A stretch of 62,482 bases of DNA, taken from contig JAFXYB010000023.1 in assembly GCA_017541975.1 (NCBI GenBank), forward strand, positions 1 through 62,482. The letters run 5' to 3'. The notes below the pieces were generated by a model. The model saw nothing but the letters and a program-made list of their open reading frames with translations. It made no database searches and was not told where the DNA came from. The translations under genes and the position numbers were made by a program. The DNA comes from a bacterium. Its GTDB lineage: Bacteria > Bacillota_I > Bacilli_A > Izemoplasmatales > UBA1188. Positions 50,662 to 60,219 of this stretch are shown in pieces (the stretch's first letter is position 1; the number at the start of each line of letters is the position of its first letter).

Positions 50662-52863
50662 TTATGCGATTTGGGCTCTCTTCTTCTTGCTTACATAAAA
50701 ACCTAGGAGAATAACTAATAAAACAATAACAACTATAACTATTGAACCCAGCCAAAGCACAGCCTCAAGAAGGGTACCAAGCCAGTAAATAATAAGAGCT
50801 ACTATGTAACTTAAGGCAAGCCACCAAGCTAGTGTTACTAAGAAACCCTTCTTTGAACTTTCTGATTTTGCAGTTGATACAGCTGCGAAACAAGGGAGAG
50901 TGAAGAGGTTATATGCAGCGAATGAATAGATAGCTGCATTAGAAAGGTTGATTGTACCTTCTACGAGGCCTAATTGTGCCATTGTGCCAACTACATCTTC
51001 TTTAGCGATTAAGCCAGTGAATGTTGCGGCTGTGTATTTCCAACCATCTGCGCCAGATCCAAAGCCAAGAGGATAGAATATATATCTTACAACTCTACCA
51101 ACACTTGCGAGGATACTTGATTCAATATCATCTACCATTCCGTTCCAGAAGTCCCAAGAGAAATTAGATAAGAACCAAATTACGATAATCGCAGCCATGA
51201 TGATAGTTGAAGCTTTATAAATGAAGTGTTTGAATTTTTCCCAGAGGTGAACCATAAGGTTCTTAAATTGTGGGGCATGGTATTGTGGGAGTTCCATGAT
51301 AAATGGTGGAACATCATAGTTTTTACTGAAGACTTTCATGATGATTGCGGCAATTATCGCAATCGCAATACCAAGGATATAGATTGAAAATACGAAGACA
51401 TCACCTAGGAATCTTCCGGCAACCACAGCCGCAAGAAGAGTCCAGATTGGTGCTTTTGCACCACAACTGAAGAATGGAGTGATTCTGATTGTGACATCTC
51501 TTTCTTTTTCATCTTCTAGTGTTTTTGTCGCAAGCATCGCAGGAACACTACATCCAAATCCCATAAGAAGTGGTATGAATGCTTTACCTGATAAGCCAAA
51601 TTTTCTGAATGCTCTATCCATAATGAAGGCAACACGAGCCATATAACCACTATCTTCTAGGATAGATACAAATAAATAGAGTAGTAATACTTGAGGGATG
51701 AAACTGAAGATTGAATCAATACCAGTTAGGATACCATCACAGATAAGTGATGTATACCAAGCACCTTCTGGAAGGAAGGAATTAAATAGATCAATAATTG
51801 ATCCAGTTAAGAATCCCATCCAGCTTTGGAGGAATACACCAAGTGATGGGATACCTGAAAGGATTGCTTCACCTTCTTCTTCAATGGCACCATCATAGCC
51901 CATTCCTGTGAAGAAGTTAAACCATCCTTTTGATGTTATCTCAAGACCGAAGATTTTGTTTAATCCTAAGAAATCTTCTGAGAATGTGAAGTGGAATACC
52001 ACAAACATAATAAGAAGGAAAATAGGAATAGACCAAATCTTATGTGTTAATACCTTATCAATTTTATCTGATTTTGTTAAACCTTCGTTGAATTTTACAA
52101 AGGTATGTTTGAAGTTTTTACCGATATATTCATATCTTTCATTAGCGATAATAGCTTCATAATCACCTTCAAAATCATCTTCTGGTAATTTTGATTTCAT
52201 ATCGCTAATTCTTTTAGCGAGTTCAGGATGATCTTTACATTCAAGTTCATCATTTTCTACTAGTTTTACAGCGTGGAATAGTGGACTTGATACAGATGTT
52301 TTAAGTTCATTATAAGCTTCCCTTACGAGGCTACCTACTGTGGTTTTTTCTAGGATTGTAGTTCCTTTTCTAACCTTTTTAGCTTCGCCATAGGCAACTT
52401 TCATTAAATCATCTAGACCTTCATCTTTTAAGGCACTTATTTCTACTACTGGAACTTTAAATGCTTCACTTAATGCTTTAATGTCGATTGTCTCATTGTT
52501 TTTCTTGAGAATATCCATCATATTTAATGCTACAACAACTGGAACATCGATTTCTAATAGTTGTGTGGTTAAATAGAGGTTTCTTTCAAGGTTAGTGGCA
52601 TCAACGATGTTGATGACACAATTTGGTTTTTCATCAAGAATATAATTTCTTGATACAACTTCTTCTGGTGTGTATGGACTCATTGAATAGATACCAGGTA
52701 AGTCTACGATGTCTATCTTTTCATCGAATTTTCTATAACTACCTTCTCTTTTTTCTACTGTGACACCAGGCCAGTTACCAACGTGGGCTGTACTACCAGT
52801 TAGTGAATTAAATAGAGTTGTTTTACCACAGTTAGGGTTACCAGCTAAACAAATCTTAATCAT
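50662..52863 (-). CDS. feoB: ferrous iron transporter
   Basis: The 733-aa protein has an N-terminal GTPase domain (G1 GNPNCGKTTLFN, G3 DLPGIYSM, G4 NMMD), a helical GDI-like region, and a membrane domain with two Gate motifs (e.g. GCSVPAMLATKTLEDEKER, FFSCGAKAPIWTLL). It imports Fe2+. It overlaps feoA by four bases. Confidence 0.95.
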   Translation of the reverse strand: MIKICLAGNPNCGKTTLFNSLTGSTAHVGNWPGVTVEKREGSYRKFDEKIDIVDLPGIYSMSPYTPEEVVSRNYILDEKPNCVINIVDATNLERNLYLTTQLLEIDVPVVVALNMMDILKKNNETIDIKALSEAFKVPVVEISALKDEGLDDLMKVAYGEAKKVRKGTTILEKTTVGSLVREAYNELKTSVSSPLFHAVKLVENDELECKDHPELAKRISDMKSKLPEDDFEGDYEAIIANERYEYIGKNFKHTFVKFNEGLTKSDKIDKVLTHKIWSIPIFLLIMFVVFHFTFSEDFLGLNKIFGLEITSKGWFNFFTGMGYDGAIEEEGEAILSGIPSLGVFLQSWMGFLTGSIIDLFNSFLPEGAWYTSLICDGILTGIDSIFSFIPQVLLLYLFVSILEDSGYMARVAFIMDRAFRKFGLSGKAFIPLLMGFGCSVPAMLATKTLEDEKERDVTIRITPFFSCGAKAPIWTLLAAVVAGRFLGDVFVFSIYILGIAIAIIAAIIMKVFSKNYDVPPFIMELPQYHAPQFKNLMVHLWEKFKHFIYKASTIIMAAIIVIWFLSNFSWDFWNGMVDDIESSILASVGRVVRYIFYPLGFGSGADGWKYTAATFTGLIAKEDVVGTMAQLGLVEGTINLSNAAIYSFAAYNLFTLPCFAAVSTAKSESSKKGFLVTLAWWLALSYIVALIIYWLGTLLEAVLWLGSIVIVVIVLLVILLGFYVSKKKRAQIA

Positions 52864-53093
52864 TCTTGTACCTCCATTAAGACTTTTTCAGCCTCATCCT
52901 TCCTAAGTGACAATTCATATCCTCTTAGGGATACTTCGATTGGATCACCAAGAGGTGATACTTTTCTGAATAAGATTTCGGTATTAGGTGTTACACCCAT
53001 ATCAAATAATCTTCTTTTCATTCTTCCATCGGCTGATATCTTTTTTACGATACCTTTTTCACCGATTTTGAATTCACTTAATAATTTTTCCAT
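52860..53093 (-). CDS. feoA: FeoA family protein (second)
   Basis: The 77-aa SH3-like protein has IGEKGIVKKISADGRMKRRLFDMGVTPNTEI and PLGDPIEVSLRGYELSLRKDEA, typical of FeoA. It supports FeoB on the cytoplasmic side. Confidence 0.92.
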   Translation of the reverse strand: MEKLLSEFKIGEKGIVKKISADGRMKRRLFDMGVTPNTEILFRKVSPLGDPIEVSLRGYELSLRKDEAEKVLMEVQE

Positions 53094-53110
53094 CTATATT
53101 TATTTCTCCT

Positions 53111-53326
53111 TTATGCCGCAACAAATATTTTCATAGCTGTCGATTTGTTGATCGCAAGTCTAACGTTCTTGATTTTTATAATAACGTTTCCTTCTGATAC
53201 TTGCATGACAGTTACGAGTGCGTTCACGAGAACGCCTAAGTTTTCTAGATGTCTTTTTGTCTTTTCATCTACTAAGATTTTTATTATTTTTAATTCTACG
53301 TTTAGTGGTGCATTTAAAAGTGGCAT
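53111..53326 (-). CDS. feoA: FeoA family protein (first)
   Basis: The start is set at 53326 (71 aa), ATG after AAAGGAGAGAAT. The SH3-like fold is visible in KRHLENLGVLVNALVTVMQVSEGNVIIKIKNVRLAINKSTAMKI. It is more diverged than the second FeoA and heads the operon. Confidence 0.88.
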   Translation of the reverse strand: MPLLNAPLNVELKIIKILVDEKTKRHLENLGVLVNALVTVMQVSEGNVIIKIKNVRLAINKSTAMKIFVAA

Positions 53327-53338
53327 ATTCTCTCCTTT

Positions 53339-53391
53339 AGTTAGCATTTGCTAACTCATAGTTTGAAATTATTAGTTAGCATCTGCTAACT
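53339..53391. promoter_or_regulatory. two perfect DtxR-type operators of the feo operon
   Basis: AGTTAGCATTTGCTAACT (53339-53356) and AGTTAGCATCTGCTAACT (53374-53391) each have perfect 8-bp arms with a two-base centre, 35 bp apart. One overlaps the expected transcription start and the other sits just before the ribosome binding site. The adjacent DtxR-family gene is the likely regulator. Confidence 0.85.
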
Positions 53392-53397
53392 GTGAAT

Positions 53398-53426
53398 ATT
53401 ATATTTCAATATAATTCTTATGTCAA
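53398..53426 (-). promoter_or_regulatory. consensus promoter of the feo operon
   Basis: On the minus strand a perfect TTGACA (53426-53421), a 17-bp spacer and a perfect TATAAT (53403-53398). Confidence 0.92.
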
Positions 53427-53488
53427 GTAAAAAAATAAAACTATGTTTAATTAATATAGCTATGTTATAATAAGCGTGAGGTGAAACT

Positions 53489-53860
53489 ATGGTTATACAT
53501 GAATCAGCTGAAGATTATTTAGAGAATATACTTATACTTACTAATAAAAATGGTAAAGTTAAGAGTATTGATATAGCTAATTATATGAATTATTCTAAAC
53601 CTAGTATATCTAGGGCTATGAAGAATTTAAAAAATGATGGTTATATTATTGTCGATGAGAATGGTTATATAACTTTAACAGATAAAGGAAAGAAAATTGC
53701 CATAAATATATATGAGAGGCATGTAACACTTTCTAATTGGTTTAAATCAATAGGTGTTAGTGAAGAAAATGCCTTAAATGATGCCTGTAGGATTGAACAT
53801 TATTTAAGCCATGAAACATATAACGCTATCAAGAAATATATCGATAATCTAGATAAATAA
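53489..53860 (+). CDS. DtxR/MntR family metal-dependent repressor
   Basis: The 123-aa protein has an N-terminal winged helix (SAEDYLENILILTNKNGKVKSIDIANYMNYSKPSISRAMKNLKNDGYI) and a dimerisation part with CRIEHYLSHET, matching the C-x-x-E-H metal site of DtxR. It lacks a C-terminal SH3 domain, as in MntR. It is divergent from feo and should repress it when iron (or manganese) is plentiful. GAGGTGAAACT precedes the ATG; TATAAT at about 53465 may be its -10. Confidence 0.88.
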   Translation: MVIHESAEDYLENILILTNKNGKVKSIDIANYMNYSKPSISRAMKNLKNDGYIIVDENGYITLTDKGKKIAINIYERHVTLSNWFKSIGVSEENALNDACRIEHYLSHETYNAIKKYIDNLDK

Positions 53861-53861
53861 T

Positions 53862-53894
53862 AAACGAAGGAGCACATCAAGCGCTCCTTCGTTT
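53862..53894. terminator. bidirectional terminator between convergent genes
   Basis: AAACGAAGGAGC and GCTCCTTCGTTT are perfect 12-bp arms, flanked by T-rich sequence on the plus side. Confidence 0.9.
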
Positions 53895-53897
53895 ATT

Positions 53898-55772
53898 TTA
53901 TTTAGTTTCTTCTTTTATTTTTTCAAGTACTGTCTTCTTAAGTCCTACTACATCGATTTTACCATTAGCAAGGAATGGAAGAGATTCAAATGCATATATA
54001 TAATCAGGAAGTTTAGTTTTCGAAAGTTTTCCTTTTAAGTGTTCTAACATTTCTTCCTTATTAAATGTATATCCATTCTTTAATGTAATTACAACAGCGA
54101 TTTCTTCGCCCCAGAAATCACTTGGTACACCGAATACTTGAACATTAGAAACGCATTCTTCTTCTGTGACTTTAGCTGCGATTTCAACTGGAAGGATGTT
54201 TTCACCACCTTTGATGATGATTTCTTTCTTTCTACCAGCATAGTGGAGATAACCATTATCATCCATATATCCAAGATCTCCAGTATGGAACCAACCATTT
54301 GTATCAAAATCTTGTTTCTCGATTGGGGTTTTATAATAACCACTCATAAGAGAATCACCTTGAACGATGATTTCACCTGTTTCAAGGTTTTTTGCATCTT
54401 CTAAAGTAACTGGATTTTGAATTTTAACCTTTACAAATGAACTTGGCTTACCAATTGTAGATGTGATTGTTTCTAATGAATCATTATTTCTTGTGTATGA
54501 TACAGGTGCCATTTCAGATAGTCCATATACATTATAGAACTGAGTGTTAGGGAATTTGCTTTGAAGAAGTAACATTTGTTTAGCGGAAATTGGTGCACCA
54601 CCTACTACACTTGTCTTGATAGATGCAACTTTATCGGTTGAGAAATTTGGATTATTAGTAAGAGCTATTAGAAGGGTTGGTACTGAGTTCATTACAGTAC
54701 ATTTTCTTATAGATAAAATATCTAGGATATCATTTGTCCTTACAGTAGTTGGGAAAACTACTTTTGTATCAAACATCGCTGATGCGAAGAATGTTGCCGC
54801 AAGACCAAAGATATGGAAGAGTGGGAGAAGAATACATGAACTATCCTCTTCAGTTGTACCAAGTTCCTTTCCGCATTTTGATGCGGTAAGGATATTGAAT
54901 GATGAGAGAAGGACGCCTTTAGGTGTTCCTGTAGAACCCGATGTGTAAATCATTACACATGGATCATCATTTTCAACATTGATAAGTGACAACATGTTTT
55001 CACTAACCACACTTATTTCTCTATCCTTTATTGGGCTTATGATGTCATAAGCATATTTTATAGGAGAATTATCTTCGTTTAAGATTTCTTTGAAGAATGC
55101 ATCTTTATCGGAAAGCATTTGTGGGATTAAACCGAAACAAAAATGAGTGATATCACCGATTTTTGCAAGAGCTAAGATTTCACTTGCGGTAAGTGTTGGA
55201 TTTACTAAAATTGCGATAGCGCCTAGTTTTTGGATGGCAAAGAATGTCATAATCCAGTTAACTGAGTTTAGTGAGCATATTGCAACGTGTGTTCCTTTTT
55301 TAACACCGAGTTTAATTAAATCTTCAGCAACTATATTTGAATATTTATCAACATCAAGGTAAGTGTATTCTCTCATTGCATCGGATAATATTACTTTATC
55401 TCTTGATACTTTAACTTTATATTCCAAGAATTTTTTGAAAGAGAACCTTGAAAAATCTACTGTTTCTTCTTGTTTAACTATGATATCAAGGACATTATCA
55501 AAACCAGTTAATTCTAAAATATTTTTAACGTCTTCGTTGACATTTATAGCTTCTAATGTACCATTTGATATTTTCTTTTTGATGATTAAAAGTTCTCTTA
55601 ATCCGGCAGATGAAATATAATCTAATTTTTTGAAATCAAATACTACTTTATTATAGGAATTAAAATCTACATCAGATAAATCTTCTCTTAATTGTTGAGA
55701 GGTGATTGAATCGATTCTACCTTCAACCTTGATTGTGAGTGTGATCTTATCCTTTATTTTTTCTACTATCAT
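53898..55772 (-). CDS. STAS domain-AMP-dependent acyl-CoA ligase fusion
   Basis: Residues 1-~100 form a STAS/anti-sigma-antagonist domain (KVEGRIDSITSQQL, VVFDFKKLDYISSAGLRELLII, with candidate phospho-Ser54/55). Residues ~120-624 form an ANL ligase: IYTSGSTGTPKGVLLSS, NVYGLSEMAP, WFHTGDLGYMDDNGYLHYAGRKKEII and the C-terminal Lys in LANGKIDVVGLKK. It should activate a fatty or other acid, perhaps under partner control through STAS. The gene follows an acyltransferase 3 gene by two bases. Confidence 0.85.
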   Translation of the reverse strand: MIVEKIKDKITLTIKVEGRIDSITSQQLREDLSDVDFNSYNKVVFDFKKLDYISSAGLRELLIIKKKISNGTLEAINVNEDVKNILELTGFDNVLDIIVKQEETVDFSRFSFKKFLEYKVKVSRDKVILSDAMREYTYLDVDKYSNIVAEDLIKLGVKKGTHVAICSLNSVNWIMTFFAIQKLGAIAILVNPTLTASEILALAKIGDITHFCFGLIPQMLSDKDAFFKEILNEDNSPIKYAYDIISPIKDREISVVSENMLSLINVENDDPCVMIYTSGSTGTPKGVLLSSFNILTASKCGKELGTTEEDSSCILLPLFHIFGLAATFFASAMFDTKVVFPTTVRTNDILDILSIRKCTVMNSVPTLLIALTNNPNFSTDKVASIKTSVVGGAPISAKQMLLLQSKFPNTQFYNVYGLSEMAPVSYTRNNDSLETITSTIGKPSSFVKVKIQNPVTLEDAKNLETGEIIVQGDSLMSGYYKTPIEKQDFDTNGWFHTGDLGYMDDNGYLHYAGRKKEIIIKGGENILPVEIAAKVTEEECVSNVQVFGVPSDFWGEEIAVVITLKNGYTFNKEEMLEHLKGKLSKTKLPDYIYAFESLPFLANGKIDVVGLKKTVLEKIKEETK

Positions 55773-55774
55773 TT

Positions 55775-56938
55775 TTATTGAGCTTCTCCTTCTATTTCTT
55801 GTGGTTTCTTTTTATCTTTCGCTTCTTTAATTTTATCTTTTATAAACTTTCTTAGGATAATGAAGATTGTAACACCAACGATTGTAAGAGCTAATACCAA
55901 TATAGACATCGGCTCGATCATATGAGTAAGTTCTTCTTTTGAAGGGGCTTTATAGCCGACAATTAATACAACATATTGTCTTACAACCATATGAAGAAGT
56001 AAATAATATAGCGAGTTTTGTCCTACCCAAGATAAAATGAATGATACTGGTTTAATCTTGGCAAGAAGCTTGCAGAAATTGATGAATGCATAAGATGAGA
56101 TGATGCACATAAGGATTGTAAGAGGTGCTTCCCATGCACCATATTTAGATGTAAGACCTCCGCCCATAATGAGGCCAGCACCTTGGAACATTGCTGCAAG
56201 AATTAAATATAGTCCATATCCTATTACGCTATTTATTATTATCCATAATAGCTTAGATTTATAGAATAAATCATATTTTTTAAACAATGCACCAAATAAG
56301 AAGATTACACAGATTGTTGGAGCTTCAACAATATAGAATGGTAATTTAACTTCAAAATGAGTTAAAGTCATTGTGAAGACAATGCATCCTATTGATATTG
56401 ACAAGAAGCTTGCAACATTATTTAGACATAAATCAACCACTGCATAGAATAATATGCTTGCGACAAGCATCATTTGGATAAACCATCCAACAAGAATTGT
56501 TGTGTAAACACTTCTTGCAGCATATGTTAAGCCAAAGAGCGATCCAAGATTCCTTGTTAATAAAAAGTTAGCATATGTCTCTAATACCTCAAGAATAGTA
56601 TATTCACCAGTTATTACATAATAAATTCCTGAGATAATTGTAATAGAGAATGTATAAATCAAAAATGGTATTAAGATTTGTTTAACTCTCTTTGTAACAT
56701 TTTCTTTAAATGTTTTCCCACTTTTATAGTTATAACCAGTGAGAAAAAAGAATAATGACATGATAAAGCCAACTATACCGCCCATTATATTGAATAGTTC
56801 GGTTTTAGTTGTAAGAATGTGTAGCATCATAACTAAGATAATCGCTAAACCTTTAGCGATATCTTGTTCAACCATACGAGGTTTTGGTTTTGATACTACT
56901 TCTTGAACTTCTACTTTTTGTGTTTGAACTTCTTCCAT
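55775..56938 (-). CDS. acyltransferase 3 family membrane protein (OafA-like)
   Basis: The 387-aa protein has a charged N-terminal tail, then about 10 membrane segments beginning QDIAKGLAIILVMMLHI, with SLFFFLTGYNYK and RVKQILIPFLIYTF, the AT3 pattern. It should O-acylate a surface glycan or lipid. Its partner ligase, two bases downstream, may supply the activated acyl group. It follows the permease gene by four bases. Confidence 0.85.
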   Translation of the reverse strand: MEEVQTQKVEVQEVVSKPKPRMVEQDIAKGLAIILVMMLHILTTKTELFNIMGGIVGFIMSLFFFLTGYNYKSGKTFKENVTKRVKQILIPFLIYTFSITIISGIYYVITGEYTILEVLETYANFLLTRNLGSLFGLTYAARSVYTTILVGWFIQMMLVASILFYAVVDLCLNNVASFLSISIGCIVFTMTLTHFEVKLPFYIVEAPTICVIFLFGALFKKYDLFYKSKLLWIIINSVIGYGLYLILAAMFQGAGLIMGGGLTSKYGAWEAPLTILMCIISSYAFINFCKLLAKIKPVSFILSWVGQNSLYYLLLHMVVRQYVVLIVGYKAPSKEELTHMIEPMSILVLALTIVGVTIFIILRKFIKDKIKEAKDKKKPQEIEGEAQ

Positions 56939-56942
56939 ATTT

Positions 56943-59405
56943 TTACTCCCTACTTCTAGTATTATTTGCTAGATTCCACTTGCTTATTGATATCATCGCA
57001 AATAAGTGGCTAATTAAAACGATTAATAAAACGAATAAGAATGAGAACAATATTGAATACCAACTGAATATAAATGGGAATGTTTGAATATTAGATGATA
57101 CCATATTGAATAATATTATTGCCGCAACTATTCCTGATGGTATTGCGAACATGCATGATAATAATAATTCAAGAGAACTTTCGAACGTCCAAAGATTCGA
57201 TACATCAATTATCTTAAATCCTATAAGTCTTAAAACAGATAGTTGTCTCTTTTGATCCATAAGTGCGTTTTGAGTCATAATTGAGAGGATAAAAAGACCC
57301 ATTAAAAGTGAAAAGAAAATGATTAGATAGATAAATATATCAATTGAATCAATGTTTTCATGTAAATCTTTTCTAAGATTTTTTGTGAATACTGTGATTG
57401 AATATAAATATTTTTCACTTATATATTCTAAGAAATCTTTATCGTTATTTAAATCTACAATTAGTGATGTGACATATTCATTTGTAACACTGCTAAGTTG
57501 ATCTTTAGATAAGAATGCCATTGGATGAAAATATTCAAAAGATAAATCGGTAATTCTAACTGCCATATCATTAATATAGATATTATCCCCTACGTCCACA
57601 CCAAGTTCTTTGGCAGCTGTCTTAGGAATTACGATACCAGTTGATTCTATATTTGTATAACCATCTCCTCTTCTTGATGGAATGGAGATTAAATCATTTG
57701 TCGTATTAGGATCGAATGCCAAACATTCAAGATATGTTGATTTAGATTTATCAGCTGTTTCAGCAATTATATATGTGTAATAACAAGCTTCTAGTGCTTT
57801 TACAGATTCTTCATTTCTAATAGCATCTATATCTGACTTATATAAAACTTCGTTTAAATATACTTGAGCATCAAACGTAAGTCTTCTATCGATTGTTTGA
57901 TCTACCATATCTGATTTAGAAACATAGAATAGACAGGCAAGAAGAATCATCACGAGCGATGCAAATATTGAGAATGTTGAGACAATAAACTTCTTAGTAT
58001 TTTGATGAATTGAGTTGGCCGCAAGTTTGATATTCATTGGGGCTTTTTCTAAGAAATTTTCTAACCATTTAGGAGTTTTCTTTCTCTTAGCGTCATTTGA
58101 AATAGTGGCATCTTTTGGAGTGATTCTAAAGATTGCTTGGCAAGATATAATAGTTGCGAGTTCTGTGAAGAGCAATAATGCAAAAGAACCGGCGACTGCA
58201 ATAATTGGAGATATCTTATTTTTAAGAGTTGGTAGGGCATAAACGAAAGACATCTTCTCAATAAGTATCGAATTTGCACCATACCCTATTCCAAGACCTA
58301 AAATAGATGCGGATGTAGACATTAAGAATGTAAAGAGGAGGAATAATGATATTATCTCCATCTTCTGTACACCGATAGACATCATAATACCCATTTGTGA
58401 TGTCATCGCTTTTATCATTTGGTTTATAAAGAGTCCTACTACTATCATTGTGACTGAATAGAAAAATATTGGTAGGAAGTATGTAACTACGCTAAACATT
58501 GAAATAGCTCTTTCAAGAAAATTGATATAAACTAAATCATGCGCTTTTTTAGCATCTATTACATCTACTCTATTCGTTTCTAGGAAATTCTTTACATTAT
58601 TAAGTGCCTCTTCTTCTGTATAACCATCTTTAGCTTTGATCATTATTTGATTAGTGTAATGTTTTGTGAATTCAGATACACTACTAAATATGTATACTAA
58701 ATCAGGAAATGTTATGCCAGATACACTCACAGCTCTATCATAATATTCCTTAAATTCTGGATCATTATTGATTTTTTCTTCTAGTAATGCGGCAAGACGA
58801 TATAAGATTTTATTGATTTCATCTTCACTTATATAAATAAAACCGAAATCTGTATTATCTGAAAGAATGTATTCATTCGCTCTTGGTTGAATTGCCTCAG
58901 GAACTTCTATTATTTCGGAAACGTTTAAATCGATAAAGGTATTGAAGTAGCCAAGTTTGATGGTGCTTCCACATTTAAGATTATTGTTGTTTGCAAATCT
59001 TCTTACGATTGAGATATTTGGCATATCATTTCTATTTTCAGAACTTTCTATAATGAAACGATTGAAAATTGAACCATCATTTTCATCGTATGAGAAGACT
59101 CTCATAGCGATGTTCTTGCCATCATCTTTGTGCATAAAAGCATCAAGAGTTAATCTATATTCAACCTTTTCTACACCTTCAACGTTAGAAATATTTGATA
59201 ATTTATCTTTATCTGTGATTTCAATTTTGGTTATTGCGCTTAAATCTTGGTTTTCAGCAAGGTATTCTTTACATGTTTTTTTCATATTAGAGATTGTCGA
59301 TGCAAAGGAAACTAAAAGAGAGATCGACAAACTTGAAACAAAAACCATTGAAAGAAATAAACCTAAGAATCTTTTGAAAAATGGTTTAAATAAATAGGAA
59401 ATCAT
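56943..59405 (-). CDS. FtsX-like ABC transporter permease
   Basis: The 820-aa protein has an N-terminal membrane helix, a large extracytoplasmic domain, a first FtsX block of three helices (about 300-430), a central helix (~475-500), a second extracytoplasmic domain, and a final three-helix FtsX block (about 690-810). This is the MacB-like mechanotransmission layout. It pairs with the ATPase one base upstream. Substrate unknown. Confidence 0.88.
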   Translation of the reverse strand: MISYLFKPFFKRFLGLFLSMVFVSSLSISLLVSFASTISNMKKTCKEYLAENQDLSAITKIEITDKDKLSNISNVEGVEKVEYRLTLDAFMHKDDGKNIAMRVFSYDENDGSIFNRFIIESSENRNDMPNISIVRRFANNNNLKCGSTIKLGYFNTFIDLNVSEIIEVPEAIQPRANEYILSDNTDFGFIYISEDEINKILYRLAALLEEKINNDPEFKEYYDRAVSVSGITFPDLVYIFSSVSEFTKHYTNQIMIKAKDGYTEEEALNNVKNFLETNRVDVIDAKKAHDLVYINFLERAISMFSVVTYFLPIFFYSVTMIVVGLFINQMIKAMTSQMGIMMSIGVQKMEIISLFLLFTFLMSTSASILGLGIGYGANSILIEKMSFVYALPTLKNKISPIIAVAGSFALLLFTELATIISCQAIFRITPKDATISNDAKRKKTPKWLENFLEKAPMNIKLAANSIHQNTKKFIVSTFSIFASLVMILLACLFYVSKSDMVDQTIDRRLTFDAQVYLNEVLYKSDIDAIRNEESVKALEACYYTYIIAETADKSKSTYLECLAFDPNTTNDLISIPSRRGDGYTNIESTGIVIPKTAAKELGVDVGDNIYINDMAVRITDLSFEYFHPMAFLSKDQLSSVTNEYVTSLIVDLNNDKDFLEYISEKYLYSITVFTKNLRKDLHENIDSIDIFIYLIIFFSLLMGLFILSIMTQNALMDQKRQLSVLRLIGFKIIDVSNLWTFESSLELLLSCMFAIPSGIVAAIILFNMVSSNIQTFPFIFSWYSILFSFLFVLLIVLISHLFAMISISKWNLANNTRSRE

Positions 59406-59406
59406 T

Positions 59407-60111
59407 TTACCAAACTACCTCTTCAGCTTTGATAATATGATCGTTGATTTCTTCTTTTTCTACCTTACCATTTTTCATGGTGATAACTCTATTAGCCATA
59501 CCAGCTATTTCTCTTGTGTGAGTAACAAGTACGATTGTTTTACCTTCGTTATGAATTTCTTCTAAAAGTTTAAGGACTGCTTTACCTGATACATCATCAA
59601 GAGCACCAGTTGGTTCATCACAAAGGAGAATATCACTTTTCTTATTTAAGGCTCTTGCGATGGCAACTCTTTGTTGCTGACCGCCTGATAATTGTCTTGG
59701 GAATTTATTTTCTTTTCCAGCAAGGCCTACTCTATCTAGTAAAAATAGTGCTCTATCTTTATCTCTTGAGCCTGGTGCAAGCATAACATTTTGGAGTACT
59801 GTAATATCATTAATGAGATTAAAAAATTGGTAAACAAATCCTATTGTATTTCTTCGATAGAGAGTGATTTCTTTATCGTTAAACTTAACGATATCACGTC
59901 CATTCACAAAAATCTCTCCAGAATCTACTTTGTCAATACCACCAATCATATTTAAAAAGGTCGATTTACCAGAGCCAGATCCACCAATTATTACTAAGAA
60001 TTCATGTTCATATACTTTGATAGATGCACCATCTAAAGCATGCATTAAGCCTTCACCTTCACCATAGGTCTTCACAAGATTCTTAGCTTCAATTACTATT
60101 TTCTTTTCCAT
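59407..60111 (-). CDS. MacB/LolD-type ABC transporter ATP-binding protein
   Basis: The 234-aa ATPase has Walker A GGSGSGKST, signature LSGGQQQRVAIARAL, Walker B LLCDEPTGALD and VTHTREIA. It drives the adjacent FtsX-like permease, probably acting on an envelope lipid, peptide or lipoprotein. Confidence 0.92.
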   Translation of the reverse strand: MEKKIVIEAKNLVKTYGEGEGLMHALDGASIKVYEHEFLVIIGGSGSGKSTFLNMIGGIDKVDSGEIFVNGRDIVKFNDKEITLYRRNTIGFVYQFFNLINDITVLQNVMLAPGSRDKDRALFLLDRVGLAGKENKFPRQLSGGQQQRVAIARALNKKSDILLCDEPTGALDDVSGKAVLKLLEEIHNEGKTIVLVTHTREIAGMANRVITMKNGKVEKEEINDHIIKAEEVVW

Positions 60112-60182
60112 AAAAACTCCTAATGAAAAAATATATCTATTTATATTGTAAATTATTTTTTAAATTTTTAATTAAAAAATAA

Positions 60183-60208
60183 AGAAAAAAGTCATCTCGG
60201 GATGACTT
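60183..60208 (-). terminator. terminator of the PadR-DUF1700-DUF4097 operon
   Basis: AAGTCATC-CCGA-GATGACTT on the minus strand is followed by TTTTCTTTA, 10 bp after the DUF4097 stop. Confidence 0.88.
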
Positions 60209-60219
60209 CTTACTTCTAT

